The translations under genes and the position numbers were made by a program. Under the pieces are notes generated by a model. That model made no database searches, was not told the DNA's origin, and was given only the letters and a program-made list of their open reading frames with translations. DNA of 64,000 nucleotides from PCRC01 sp017848435 (GTDB taxonomy: Bacteria > Pseudomonadota > Gammaproteobacteria > Burkholderiales > Burkholderiaceae_C). Shown here one piece after another: positions 34,300 to 42,916 of this stretch. Numbering within the stretch: the first letter of the stretch is position 1; every line of letters begins with the position of its first letter. The stretch spans positions 620,001-684,000 of the forward strand of contig OZ260072.1 in the NCBI GenBank assembly GCA_965284315.1, written 5' to 3'.

Positions 34300-34554
34300 T
34301 GTACACACTGTTTTTGCCAGTGCGAATGGGGTTAAAACAGCGCCAATCAAGGCGCGGGACGACGGCAAGGCTTCCGCCTTGCCTAGGAGTGCAACGCCGA
34401 GTGGCGCTGTTTTAACCCCATTCCCTTCGGGTTGCGGCCAAAAAGGCCATGCGCCGCGTTGCGAAGCCTTGCCGGGGGCCAACCCCGGCGGCGTTTCGCG
34501 CCTTGCGCATGACCTTTTTGACTCGCAACGCATCTGGCAAAAACAGTGTGTACA
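34300..34554. repeat. 255-bp palindromic element with 21-bp terminal inverted repeats, between soxZ and soxY
   Basis: The outermost arms 34300-34320 and 34534-34554 are perfect inverted repeats (begin TGTACACACTG). Inside, a second perfect 21-bp pair (34324-34344 with 34403-34423) encloses GGCAAGG/CCTTGCC (34364-34383). The right half contains a hairpin GCCGGGG/CCCCGGC (about 34470-34490) and a partial pair near 34437 and 34505. The whole folds as a branched structure. It codes for nothing credible. It looks like a non-autonomous (MITE-like) or RNA-structured element. Confidence 0.85.
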
Positions 34555-34563
34555 GGCCCTGGT

Positions 34564-35022
34564 TCAGTTGCCGCAGCCACCCTGGGTGACCTGGATGTCC
34601 TTGCGGGCAAACAGCGCCCGGCCGTCGTTCAGCAGCGCCACCGCGTACACGGCGGACGACTCGTTCATCTTGGCGCGGAGCATGAAGCTCGGCTCGATGT
34701 CCGGGCCCACCTCGACCAACGCCACCAGCGCGGCCGGGTTCTTGTCCACCAACACCAGCAGCCGCTTCACGCCCGGCAGCGTGGTGGCGACGGACAAAGC
34801 CACCTGCGCGCCGTTCTCGGCGATGTCGGGGCCTTGCAGGGTGATGTCCTTGCTCTCGGTGGGCAGGCTGCTGCCCAGGGCCTTCAGCGCGGCGTCCCAG
34901 CCTTTGGCCTCAAAGGCGCGGTTGTTGTAAGCCGCCAGGGCCTGGCCAGGCAACAGCCCCGCGCCGGCCAGCAGCCCGGCGACCAGCAGGCCTTGTTTCA
35001 GCGTGTCACGGCGGTTGGGCAT
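34564..35022 (-). CDS. soxY: Thiosulfate oxidation carrier protein SoxY
   Basis: 152 aa. A twin-arginine start MPNRRDTLKQGLLVAGLLAG precedes the mature part. The C-terminal carrier motif ends VTQGGCGN, where the cysteine binds sulfur intermediates (usual motif GGCGG, last Gly here Asn). ATG at 35022 has AAGGAG 8 nt upstream, deciding it over an upstream start at 35052. Co-oriented with soxZ, but the palindromic element lies between. Confidence 0.92.
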   Translation of the reverse strand: MPNRRDTLKQGLLVAGLLAGAGLLPGQALAAYNNRAFEAKGWDAALKALGSSLPTESKDITLQGPDIAENGAQVALSVATTLPGVKRLLVLVDKNPAALVALVEVGPDIEPSFMLRAKMNESSAVYAVALLNDGRALFARKDIQVTQGGCGN

Positions 35023-35048
35023 GGGCCATCTCCTTGTGGGTGTCGGGT

Positions 35049-35621
35049 TCAAATGTCACCCTTGGAAGCACGTTCCATCATCATGAACAGCGTGTCACGA
35101 ACGGCTGTGGCTTCGTCTTTCAGGCCCGGCGGCAAGGTGCGCCCCAGCTTGAGCATCAGGTCCATGTTCAGGGTGTAGAGCCACAGGCCGTCGGCCTGCT
35201 CCACCAGCGTGATCCGGCAGGGCAGAAAGGCGGCCATGTGGGGGCTGAAGTCCACCATCGCACGGGCGGTGGTGGGGTTGCAGAACGAGTAGACCTTGAG
35301 CAGTTTTTGCGGCTGACCGGTGCGCGCCTCCAGCTCTTTGGACAGCGGCAACTGGCCCACGTCTTTCATGTTCCGCTCCGACGCCACCTGCAGCAAAATT
35401 TGCTCCACGTCGTTCGCGGTCACGCCCGCTTGCACCTTGCGCTCCCAGGTGGCGGCCACGGCCACGTCGCCGCCGCTGGTCACCCAGCGTTGCCACGCAT
35501 CGGTAGCCACCGCGCCCGCGCCGCTTTGCGTCTTGCCCAGGGTGTTCACCACATCGCAGCCGGCAAGCAGGGCGAGCAGGGCCGCTGCAATGCACAGAAA
35601 AAACGGCCGGCCTGCTGTCAT
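35049..35621 (-). CDS. DUF302-domain lipoprotein
   Basis: 190 aa. Signal and lipobox: LCIAAALLALLAGC. The DUF302 fold follows (DVGQLPLSKELEARTGQPQK, VYSFCNPTTARAMVDFSPHM, FLPCRITLVEQADGLWLYT). DUF302 proteins often sit in sulfur-oxidation clusters, but their job is not known. Start ATG at 35621; a longer in-frame reading precedes the signal peptide. First gene of the soxYZ/flavoprotein unit. Confidence 0.82.
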   Translation of the reverse strand: MTAGRPFFLCIAAALLALLAGCDVVNTLGKTQSGAGAVATDAWQRWVTSGGDVAVAATWERKVQAGVTANDVEQILLQVASERNMKDVGQLPLSKELEARTGQPQKLLKVYSFCNPTTARAMVDFSPHMAAFLPCRITLVEQADGLWLYTLNMDLMLKLGRTLPPGLKDEATAVRDTLFMMMERASKGDI

Positions 35622-35706
35622 GTCAATCCTTGGGCGTGTGTGGGGGCGTCGGGACCGTGATCCTAACGGCTTTGGCAAGGGCCCGTCAGGCCCATGCCCA
35701 CACAGC

Positions 35707-36264
35707 TCAGGCGACGAGGCGGGAATTTTTCGGCACGTGCGCCAGCAAAAACTCCATCTGGTCCGCCAGGATGCGGCGGTTGCGCAGGATGAAGTCTTCC
35801 CACAGGCTGGGCACGTAGGGGGCGTAGAGCAGCGGCATGTTGGCCTGCTCCGGTGTGCGGTGGCTCTTGCGGTGGTTGCAGGCGCGGCAGGCGGTGACCA
35901 CGTTCATCCAGGTGTCGACGCCGTTCTGGGCAAACGGGATGATGTGTTCGCGGGTCAGGTCTTCTTCGTGGAAATGGTCGCCGCAATACGCGCAGAGGTT
36001 GCGGTCCCGCGCGAAGAGTTTGCTGTTGGTCAGGCCCGGCTTCAGGTTGAAGGGGTTGATGTTGGGCACGCCACGGGTGCCAATGATGCTGTTGACCGTG
36101 ATGATGGACTGCTGGCCGGTAATGGCGTTGTGGCCACCCCGGAACACCGCCACTTCGCCACCCGACTCCCAGCGCACCTCGCCCGCCGCATAGTGGATGA
36201 CGGCCTGCTCCAGCGTGATCCACGACTGGGGCAGCCCTTGGGCCGACAGCTTCAAAACCTTCAA
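35707..36264 (-). CDS. HNH endonuclease
   Basis: 185 aa. The HNH core is at about 92-145: CAYCG, REHIIPFAQNGVDTW, then NVVTACRACNHRKS, with paired CxxC cysteines for zinc. Start is TTG at 36264 (KVLKLSAQGLPQSW), supported by a perfect AAGGAGG 6 nt upstream; no ATG gives the conserved N-terminus. HNH proteins of this standalone type are widespread in Comamonadaceae and are presumed DNases; no restriction partner is nearby. Confidence 0.85.
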   Translation of the reverse strand: MKVLKLSAQGLPQSWITLEQAVIHYAAGEVRWESGGEVAVFRGGHNAITGQQSIITVNSIIGTRGVPNINPFNLKPGLTNSKLFARDRNLCAYCGDHFHEEDLTREHIIPFAQNGVDTWMNVVTACRACNHRKSHRTPEQANMPLLYAPYVPSLWEDFILRNRRILADQMEFLLAHVPKNSRLVA

Positions 36265-36378
36265 AACACGCCTCCTTCAACAGCAAAAAGCCACTTACTC
36301 GGATCGCAACGTCTCTCCGTCACAATATACCTTGTTTTTATGACAAATTGGCTTCATGCCCCCGGCATATGGGCATTG

Positions 36379-36404
36379 GTTGCTATCAAAAAGATACTGA
36401 AACA
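36379..36404 (+). repeat. Dispersed repeat, partial copy abutting the ribF start
   Basis: GTTGCTATCAAAAAGATACTG matches the left half of the dispersed repeat and ends directly before the ribF ATG at 36405. It displaces any clear Shine-Dalgarno sequence. Confidence 0.45.
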
Positions 36405-37403
36405 ATGAAGATCTACCGCGGCTTCAGCCTGCCAGGCGCAGGCTGTGCGCTGACCATCGGCAACTTCGACGGCGTGCACCGTGGCCACCAGGCCATGCTG
36501 GCACTGCTGAACAACGAGGCCAGCCACCGCGGCGTGCCCAGCTGCGCCATGACCTTCGAGCCGCACCCACGCGACTACTTTGCCGCCGCCACCGGCAAGC
36601 CCGAGCTGGCGCCCGCCCGCATTGCCACGCTGCGCGACAAACTGCACGAGCTGGCCCGCTGCGGGGTCGACCAGTGCGTGGTGCTGCCCTTCGACGCCCG
36701 GTTGTCGTCCATGGCGCCACAGGCCTTCATCGACGAGGTGCTGGTGCGTGGCCTGGGCGCGCGGTACGTGCTGGTGGGCGACGATTTCCGCTTTGGCGCC
36801 AAACGCGCGGGCGACTACGCGATGCTGGACACCGCCGGGCAGATTGCCGGTTTTGACGTGGCGCGGATGAACAGCTACGAAGTACACAACCTGCGAGTTT
36901 CCAGCTCCGCCGTGCGCGAGGCGTTGACCGAGGGCCGCATGGACGACGCCGCCCGCCTGCTGGGCCGGCCCTACAGCATCAGTGGCCACGTGGTGCATGG
37001 CCGCAAGCTCGGGCGCGACCTCGGGTTTCGCACCCTCAACCTGCGCTTTTCCCACTGGAAACCCGCCGCCAGCGGCATCTTTGCGGTGCGGGTGTTTGGC
37101 CTCGGTGTGCAGCCGCTCACCGGCGTGGCCAACCTGGGCATTCGCCCCTCGCTCGACCCGGCCGATGTGAACGGTGGCCGGGTGCTGCTGGAGACCTATT
37201 GCCTGGACTGGCCCGCCGCGCTGGGCAGCGAGGGGGGCTACGGTAAAATCATCCGGGTGGAACTGCTGCACAAACTGCACGACGAATTGCGCTACGACGG
37301 TCTGGATGCCCTGAAAACCGGCATTGCCAAGGACTGCGCCGACGCGCGGGCCTGGTTTGCGGCGCACATGGCATCGACAGCCGCACCGATTCCGCGAATT
37401 TGA
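36405..37403 (+). CDS. ribF: Bifunctional riboflavin kinase / FAD synthetase
   Basis: Converts riboflavin to FMN and FAD, 332 aa (usual ~310-335). The N-terminal adenylyltransferase motif is LTIGNFDGVHRGHQAML and MTFEPHPRDYF; YVLVGDDFRFGAKRAGD and SSSAVREAL follow. The riboflavin kinase domain starts near 185 with GRPYSISGHVVHGRKLGRDL and GFRTLNL. The start is the ATG of MKIYRGFSLPGAGC. It begins the ribF-ileS-lspA order common in proteobacteria. Confidence 0.95.
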   Translation: MKIYRGFSLPGAGCALTIGNFDGVHRGHQAMLALLNNEASHRGVPSCAMTFEPHPRDYFAAATGKPELAPARIATLRDKLHELARCGVDQCVVLPFDARLSSMAPQAFIDEVLVRGLGARYVLVGDDFRFGAKRAGDYAMLDTAGQIAGFDVARMNSYEVHNLRVSSSAVREALTEGRMDDAARLLGRPYSISGHVVHGRKLGRDLGFRTLNLRFSHWKPAASGIFAVRVFGLGVQPLTGVANLGIRPSLDPADVNGGRVLLETYCLDWPAALGSEGGYGKIIRVELLHKLHDELRYDGLDALKTGIAKDCADARAWFAAHMASTAAPIPRI

Positions 37404-37506
37404 AGGGGCAGCGGGCCCTGCCCGCGCGTTGCCCCGCTCCAAACCTCCTCCCGCGCCGCGCACCGCGCTGCGCCGACCCGCACCGAATCCAACGCACCGC
37501 CGAGCC

Positions 37507-40335
37507 ATGACCGAGAAAACCGACTACCGCGCCACCCTGAACCTGCCCGACACACCCTTCCCCATGCGTGGCGACCTGCCCAAACGCGAGCCGGGCTGGG
37601 TCAAGCAGTGGGAAGAGCAGGGCATCTACAAGCGGCTGCGCGACGCCCGCATCGGCAAGCCACGCTTTGTGCTGCACGACGGCCCACCCTATGCCAACGG
37701 CAAGATCCACATCGGCCACGCGGTCAACAAGGTGCTGAAAGACATGATCGTCAAGGCGCGCCAGCTCAAGGGCATGGACGCGGTCTACGTGCCGGGCTGG
37801 GACTGCCACGGCCTGCCGATCGAAAACGCCATCGAAAAGCTGCACGGCCGCAACCTGCCACGCGACGAGGTGCAGGCCAAAAGCCGGGCCTTCGCCACCG
37901 AGCAGATCGCCGGCCAGATGGCCGACTTCAAGCGCCTGGGCGTGCTGGGCGAATGGGACAACCCCTACCGCACGATGGACTTCGGCAACGAGGCCAACGA
38001 GATCCGCGCGCTCAAACGCATCATGGAGCGCGGCTTTGTCTACCGCGGCCTGAAACCGGTGTACTGGTGTTTCGACTGCGGCTCGTCGCTCGCCGAGTTC
38101 GAGATCGAGTACGCCGACAAGAAAAGCCAGACGCTGGACGTGGCGTTTGAATCGGCCGAGCCGGAGAAGCTCGCTGCGGCGTTCGGAGTCGCCCCGCTGA
38201 CCAAACCCGCCTACGCGGTCATCTGGACCACCACCGCCTGGACCATCCCGGCGAATCAGGCGCTGAACCTGAACCCTGAGCTGGACTACGCACTGGTCGA
38301 CACGCCCAAAGGCTATTTGGTGCTGGCCGCCTCGCTGGTGGAGAAATGCGGCGAGCGTTACGGCCTGGTCACCGAGGTGGTGGCCACCGTGCAGGGCAAG
38401 GCGCTGAACCTGCTCAACTTCCGCCACCCGCTGGCCCATGTGCACCCCGGCTTTGACCGGCTCAGCCCCATTTACCTGGCCGACTACGCCACCGCCGAAG
38501 ACGGCACCGGCATCGTGCACTCGGCGCCCGCCTATGGCGTGGACGACTTCAACAGCTGCGTGGCCCATGGCATGGCCTACGACGACATCCTGAACCCGGT
38601 GCAGGGCAACGGCCGTTATGTGGACACGCTGCCGCTGTTTGGCGGGCTCAACATCTGGAAAGCCTGCCCCGAGATCATCAACACGCTGCGCGACGCCGGC
38701 CGGTTGATGGCCACCACGAACATCGAGCACAGCTACCCCCACTGCTGGCGCCACAAGACGCCGGTGATCTACCGCGCCGCCGCCCAGTGGTTTGTGCGCA
38801 TGGACGCCGAGAAGCCCGGCACCCAGGGCGTGTTCGCCAAAGACAAGGCCGGCCAAACCCTGCGCGAGCTGGCTTTGGCCGCGATTGAAGACACCCAGTT
38901 CTACCCCGAGAACGGCAAGACCCGCCTGCGCGACATGATCGCGGGCCGGCCCGACTGGTGCATTTCGCGCCAGCGCAACTGGGGCGTGCCGCTGCCCTTC
39001 TTCCTGCACACCGCCACCGGCGAACTGCACCCCCGCACCATGGAGATCATGGACCAGGCCGCAGCGCTGGTAGAGGCCGGCGGTGTGGAGGCCTGGAGCA
39101 AGGCCACGCCGGAGAGCCTGATTGGCGACGATGCCCCGAACTACACCAAAAGCACCGATATTCTCGATGTCTGGTTCGACTCCGGCACCACCCACGACCA
39201 TGTGCTCAAGCACAGCCATGCCGCGCAGTCCACCTGGCCGGCCGACCTGTACCTGGAGGGGCACGACCAGCACCGCGGCTGGTTCCACAGCTCGCTGCTG
39301 ACCGCCTGCGCCATGTACGACCACGCGCCCTACAAGGGCCTGCTGACGCACGGCTTCACGGTAGACGGCCGGGGCCGCAAGATGAGCAAGAGCGAAGGCA
39401 ACGTGGTGGTGCCGCAGGAGGTCAGCGACAAGCTGGGCGCGGAAATCATCCGCCTCTGGTGCGCCGCGACCGACTATTCGGGCGACCTGGGCATCGACGA
39501 CAAGATCCTGGCGCGGGTGGTCGACACCTACCGCCGCATCCGCAACACGCTGAAGTTTCTGCTCGCCAACATCAGCGACTTTGACCCAGCCAAAGACGCG
39601 GTGCCGCACGACCAGCTGCTGGAGATCGACCGCTACGCGCTGAGCCGCGCCGCGCAACTTCAGGCCGACATTCTGGCCCACTACGAGGTCTATGAATTTC
39701 ACCCGGTGGTGGCCAAGCTGCAGGTGTACTGCAGCGAAGACTTGGGCGCGCTCTACCTAGACATCCTGAAAGACCGGCTTTACACCACCGCGCCCGGCTC
39801 GCTGGCCCGTCGCAGCGCACAGACCGCGCTGCACCAGATCACCCACGCCATGCTGCGCTGGATGGCGCCCTTCTTGAGCTTCACCGCCGAAGAAGCCTGG
39901 GCAGTGGCAGGCAAGAGCCCCTCCATCTTCCTGGAAACCTACAGCGACCTGGGGACGCCCGACGCTGCGCTGCTGGCCAAGTGGGCCCGCATCCGCGCCA
40001 TCCGCGACGAGGCCAACAAACAGATCGAAGCGCTGCGGGCCGACGGCAAGGTGGGCTCGTCGCTGCAGGCCAATCTGGTGGTCACCGCAGCCACGGATGA
40101 CCATGCACTGCTGGCCAGCCTGGGCGACGACCTGAAGTTTGTTTTCATCACCTCCGCCATTCAGTTGGTCGCGGGCGCGCAATTGGCCACGGCGGTGGCG
40201 CCCAGTTCTGCCACCAAGTGCGAACGCTGCTGGCATTACCGCGACGACGTGGGCGTTGATGCCGCGCACCCCAGCATCTGCGGCCGCTGCACCAGCAACC
40301 TCTACGGCGCCGGTGAGAACCGGAAGGTGGCCTGA
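37507..40335 (+). CDS. ileS: Isoleucyl-tRNA synthetase
   Basis: Charges tRNA-Ile, 942 aa. Class I motifs: HIGH as KIHIGHAVNKVLKDM at about residue 72, KMSKS as GRKMSKSEGNVVVP at about 625, and the editing region CP1 between. The C-terminal zinc site has four cysteines: KCERCWHYRDDVG and SICGRCTSNLYG. Start ATG at 37507 (MTEKTDYRATLNLPDTPFPM). The stop TGA overlaps the lspA ATG by one base. Confidence 0.97.
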   Translation: MTEKTDYRATLNLPDTPFPMRGDLPKREPGWVKQWEEQGIYKRLRDARIGKPRFVLHDGPPYANGKIHIGHAVNKVLKDMIVKARQLKGMDAVYVPGWDCHGLPIENAIEKLHGRNLPRDEVQAKSRAFATEQIAGQMADFKRLGVLGEWDNPYRTMDFGNEANEIRALKRIMERGFVYRGLKPVYWCFDCGSSLAEFEIEYADKKSQTLDVAFESAEPEKLAAAFGVAPLTKPAYAVIWTTTAWTIPANQALNLNPELDYALVDTPKGYLVLAASLVEKCGERYGLVTEVVATVQGKALNLLNFRHPLAHVHPGFDRLSPIYLADYATAEDGTGIVHSAPAYGVDDFNSCVAHGMAYDDILNPVQGNGRYVDTLPLFGGLNIWKACPEIINTLRDAGRLMATTNIEHSYPHCWRHKTPVIYRAAAQWFVRMDAEKPGTQGVFAKDKAGQTLRELALAAIEDTQFYPENGKTRLRDMIAGRPDWCISRQRNWGVPLPFFLHTATGELHPRTMEIMDQAAALVEAGGVEAWSKATPESLIGDDAPNYTKSTDILDVWFDSGTTHDHVLKHSHAAQSTWPADLYLEGHDQHRGWFHSSLLTACAMYDHAPYKGLLTHGFTVDGRGRKMSKSEGNVVVPQEVSDKLGAEIIRLWCAATDYSGDLGIDDKILARVVDTYRRIRNTLKFLLANISDFDPAKDAVPHDQLLEIDRYALSRAAQLQADILAHYEVYEFHPVVAKLQVYCSEDLGALYLDILKDRLYTTAPGSLARRSAQTALHQITHAMLRWMAPFLSFTAEEAWAVAGKSPSIFLETYSDLGTPDAALLAKWARIRAIRDEANKQIEALRADGKVGSSLQANLVVTAATDDHALLASLGDDLKFVFITSAIQLVAGAQLATAVAPSSATKCERCWHYRDDVGVDAAHPSICGRCTSNLYGAGENRKVA

Positions 40336-40838
40336 TGGGCACCGTCGGTACGCCCGCTTCGCTCCGCCAGCTGCTGCCCTGGCTGGGCCTGGCCGGCCTC
40401 ATCATCGGGGTCGACCAGCTCACCAAGAACTGGATCTTGGCCCACTACCAGCTGGGTGACAGCACGCCTGTGTTGGATTTCTTCAATATCGTCCGGGTGC
40501 ACAACACCGGTGCGGCGTTTTCCTTTCTGGCCGAATCGGGCGGTTGGCAACGCTGGTTTTTCACTGGCATCGGCCTGTTCGCTGCCGTGTTCATTGTCTG
40601 GTTGCTGCGTGCCCATGCCGGGCAACGCCTGTTCGCTTTCGCGCTGGCCAACATCCTGGGCGGCGCCATTGGCAACGTGGTCGACCGCCTGCAACACGGC
40701 TACGTGGTGGATTTCCTGGATTTCTTTGTTGGCCGCTGGCATTTCCCCGCGTTCAACGTGGCCGACAGCGCCATCACGCTGGGCGCCATCTGCCTGGTGC
40801 TGGACGAACTGCGACGCTGGCGCCAAAGCCGCCGCTGA
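40335..40838 (+). CDS. lspA: Lipoprotein signal peptidase (signal peptidase II)
   Basis: Cleaves prolipoprotein signal peptides at the inner membrane, 167 aa. Four hydrophobic segments; catalytic aspartates lie in NVVDRLQHGYVVDFLDFF and FNVADSAITLGA. VDQLTKNWIL and VRVHNTGAAFSFLAE are conserved. ATG shares one base with the ileS stop (TGATG), indicating coupling. The downstream hairpin terminator ends the ribF-ileS-lspA transcript. Confidence 0.95.
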   Translation: MGTVGTPASLRQLLPWLGLAGLIIGVDQLTKNWILAHYQLGDSTPVLDFFNIVRVHNTGAAFSFLAESGGWQRWFFTGIGLFAAVFIVWLLRAHAGQRLFAFALANILGGAIGNVVDRLQHGYVVDFLDFFVGRWHFPAFNVADSAITLGAICLVLDELRRWRQSRR

Positions 40839-40883
40839 GCTGCGGCACCCCTTTGGGGGAACGGCAACTTGGGCAACTCAAGA

Positions 40884-40911
40884 CCCCGGCGTCACCGCGC
40901 CGGGGCTTTTT
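40884..40911 (+). terminator. Rho-independent terminator after lspA
   Basis: CCCCGGCG (40884-40891) pairs with CGCCGGGG (40898-40905) over a 6-nt loop, then CTTTTT. It lies in the convergent gap between lspA and the quinone oxidoreductase. Confidence 0.9.
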
Positions 40912-40915
40912 CATT

Positions 40916-41911
40916 TCACAGCGTCAGGATCGTGCAGCCAGTGGTCTTGCGGGCCTCCAGGTCGCGGTGCGCCTGCTGTACCTGGTCCAGCGGGTAGCGC
41001 TGGTCGATGCGGATCTTCACCGCGCCACTGGCCACCACTGCAAACAGGTCGTCGGCCATGGCCTGCGTGCTTTCGCGGGTGGCGATGTGGGTGAACAGGG
41101 TTTGCCGCGTCACGTACACCGAGCCCTTGGGGCCGAGGATGCCGGGCGCAAACGGCGCCACCGGGCCCGACGCGTTGCCAAAGCTGGCCATCAGGCCGAA
41201 GGGGGCCAGGCAATCGAGCGACTTGTCCCAGGTGTCTTTGCCGACCGAGTCGTACACCACCTTCACGCCTTTGCCGCCGGTGATCTCTTTCACGCGCGCC
41301 TGGAAGTCGTCGGTGCTGTAGTTGATGGCGTGGGCCGCGCCGTTTTCTTTGGCCAGCGCGCATTTGGCGTCTGACCCGGCCGTGCCGATGAGCTGCAGCC
41401 CCAGCGCCTTGGCCCACTGGGTGGCGATCAGGCCCACGCCGCCGGCGGCGGCATGGAAGAGCACGAAGTCGCCGGCTTGCAGGCCACCCTGCGGCAGCGT
41501 GCGCTTGAGCAGGTACTGCGCGGTCAGGCCCTTGAGCATCATGGCCGCGCCGGTCTCGAAGTCGATGGTGTCGGGCAACTTGCAGACACACTTGGCCGGC
41601 ATCACCCGCAGTTCGCAGTAGCTGCCGGGGGGCTGGCTGGCGTAGGCGGCGCGGTCGCCGACCTTCAGGTGCGTCACGCCCTCGCCCACGGCTTCCACAA
41701 TGCCCGAGGCTTCCATGCCCAGCTGCAGCGGCATGGGCAACGTGTACAGGCCGCTGCGCTGGTAGACGTCGATGAAGTTCAGGCCCACCGCCTTGTGGCG
41801 GATGCGGATCTCGCCCGCACCGGGCTCGCCCACGGTGACGTTGGCGAGCTTGAGCTGCTCCGGCCCACCGTGCTGGTCGATCTGGATGGCACGGCTGTTG
41901 TACTGGGTCAT
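40916..41911 (-). CDS. Quinone oxidoreductase, zinc-independent (MDR superfamily)
   Basis: NADPH-dependent quinone reductase, 331 aa, the QorA length. N-terminus IDQHGGPEQLKLANVTVGEPG, GLNFIDVYQRSGLY and LQLGMEASGIVEAVGEGV match QorA. The nucleotide-binding site is HAAAGGVGLIATQWAKALG. There is no catalytic-zinc cysteine set. Monocistronic. E. coli QorA-like function is probable but the physiological quinone is unknown. Confidence 0.9.
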   Translation of the reverse strand: MTQYNSRAIQIDQHGGPEQLKLANVTVGEPGAGEIRIRHKAVGLNFIDVYQRSGLYTLPMPLQLGMEASGIVEAVGEGVTHLKVGDRAAYASQPPGSYCELRVMPAKCVCKLPDTIDFETGAAMMLKGLTAQYLLKRTLPQGGLQAGDFVLFHAAAGGVGLIATQWAKALGLQLIGTAGSDAKCALAKENGAAHAINYSTDDFQARVKEITGGKGVKVVYDSVGKDTWDKSLDCLAPFGLMASFGNASGPVAPFAPGILGPKGSVYVTRQTLFTHIATRESTQAMADDLFAVVASGAVKIRIDQRYPLDQVQQAHRDLEARKTTGCTILTL

Positions 41912-42011
41912 GGGAACTCCTGAAAAAAGTGAGGGGATGGTGCCATGAATCGGCCGGGCTTGCTGTCGCCACCAGGCAGCGGGAAACAGGGGCGCTTGCT
42001 ACAGTTCAGCC

Positions 42012-42911
42012 ATGAACCAGCGCCTGACCCCGTCCACCATCGCTTTGCTTGTGATCCCGCCGCTGATGTGGGCCGGCAACGCGGTGGTGGGCCGCATGGT
42101 CAACCCGCTGGTGCCACCGATCACGCTGAACTTCCTGCGCTGGGCACTGGCCTTTGCCATCCTGCTGCCGCTGGCGGGCCATGTGCTGAAACCCGCCAGT
42201 GCGCTGTGGCCCCACTGGCGGCGTTTTGCGCTGCTGGGCCTGCTGGGGGTGGGCGCTTACAACGCGCTGCAGTACCTGGCGCTGCAGACGTCCACGCCGC
42301 TGAATGTGACGCTGGTGGCGGCGAGCATGCCGGTGTGGATGCTGGGCATTGGCGGGCTGTTTTTTGGCGTGTCCATTTCCCGGCGCCAGGTGCTGGGCGC
42401 GGTGCTGTCGCTGGCGGGCGTGGGGGTGGTCTTGTCGCGCGGCGACTGGTCGCAGCTGATGCAGGTGCGGCTGGTGCCGGGCGACATCTACATCCTGCTG
42501 GCCACCATCGCCTGGTCGTTTTACAGCTGGCTGCTGACCAAGCCCAAAGAGCCGCCCGAACTGCGCAACGACTGGGCGGCTTTTTTGATGGCGCAAATCG
42601 TGTTCGGGCTGGTCTGGTCCGGCCTGTTTGCTGGCAGTGAGTGGGCGCTGACCGACGCTCACATCCAATGGGGCTGGCCACTGGTGGCCGCGCTGCTGTT
42701 CATTGCGGTGGGCCCGGCGCTGCTGGCGTATTGTTTCTGGGGCCTGGGTGTGAAGCGCGTGGGGCCGACGGTGGCCGGCTTCTTTGCCAACCTCACGCCG
42801 CTGTTCGCTGCGGTGCTGTCGGCCGCGTTCCTGGGCGAACTGCCGCACCTGTACCACGCGGTCGCTTTCGCGCTGATTGTGGGCGGGATCGTGGTGTCGT
42901 CCCGGCGCTGA
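42012..42911 (+). CDS. EamA/DMT-family transporter
   Basis: 299 aa with about ten membrane helices in two EamA repeats. Motifs include IPPLMWAGNAVVGRMV, NFLRWALAFAILLPLAGH and a second repeat GPTVAGFFANLTPLFAAVLS. Such proteins export amino acids, sugars or other small metabolites; the substrate cannot be told. Ends 6 bp before the MipA-like stop (convergent). Confidence 0.88.
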   Translation: MNQRLTPSTIALLVIPPLMWAGNAVVGRMVNPLVPPITLNFLRWALAFAILLPLAGHVLKPASALWPHWRRFALLGLLGVGAYNALQYLALQTSTPLNVTLVAASMPVWMLGIGGLFFGVSISRRQVLGAVLSLAGVGVVLSRGDWSQLMQVRLVPGDIYILLATIAWSFYSWLLTKPKEPPELRNDWAAFLMAQIVFGLVWSGLFAGSEWALTDAHIQWGWPLVAALLFIAVGPALLAYCFWGLGVKRVGPTVAGFFANLTPLFAAVLSAAFLGELPHLYHAVAFALIVGGIVVSSRR

Positions 42912-42916
42912 CCGGT

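Noticed and set aside
37249..39702. 817-aa minus-strand ORF
   Set aside because: Antisense to ileS, whose HIGH, KMSKS and zinc motifs are intact.
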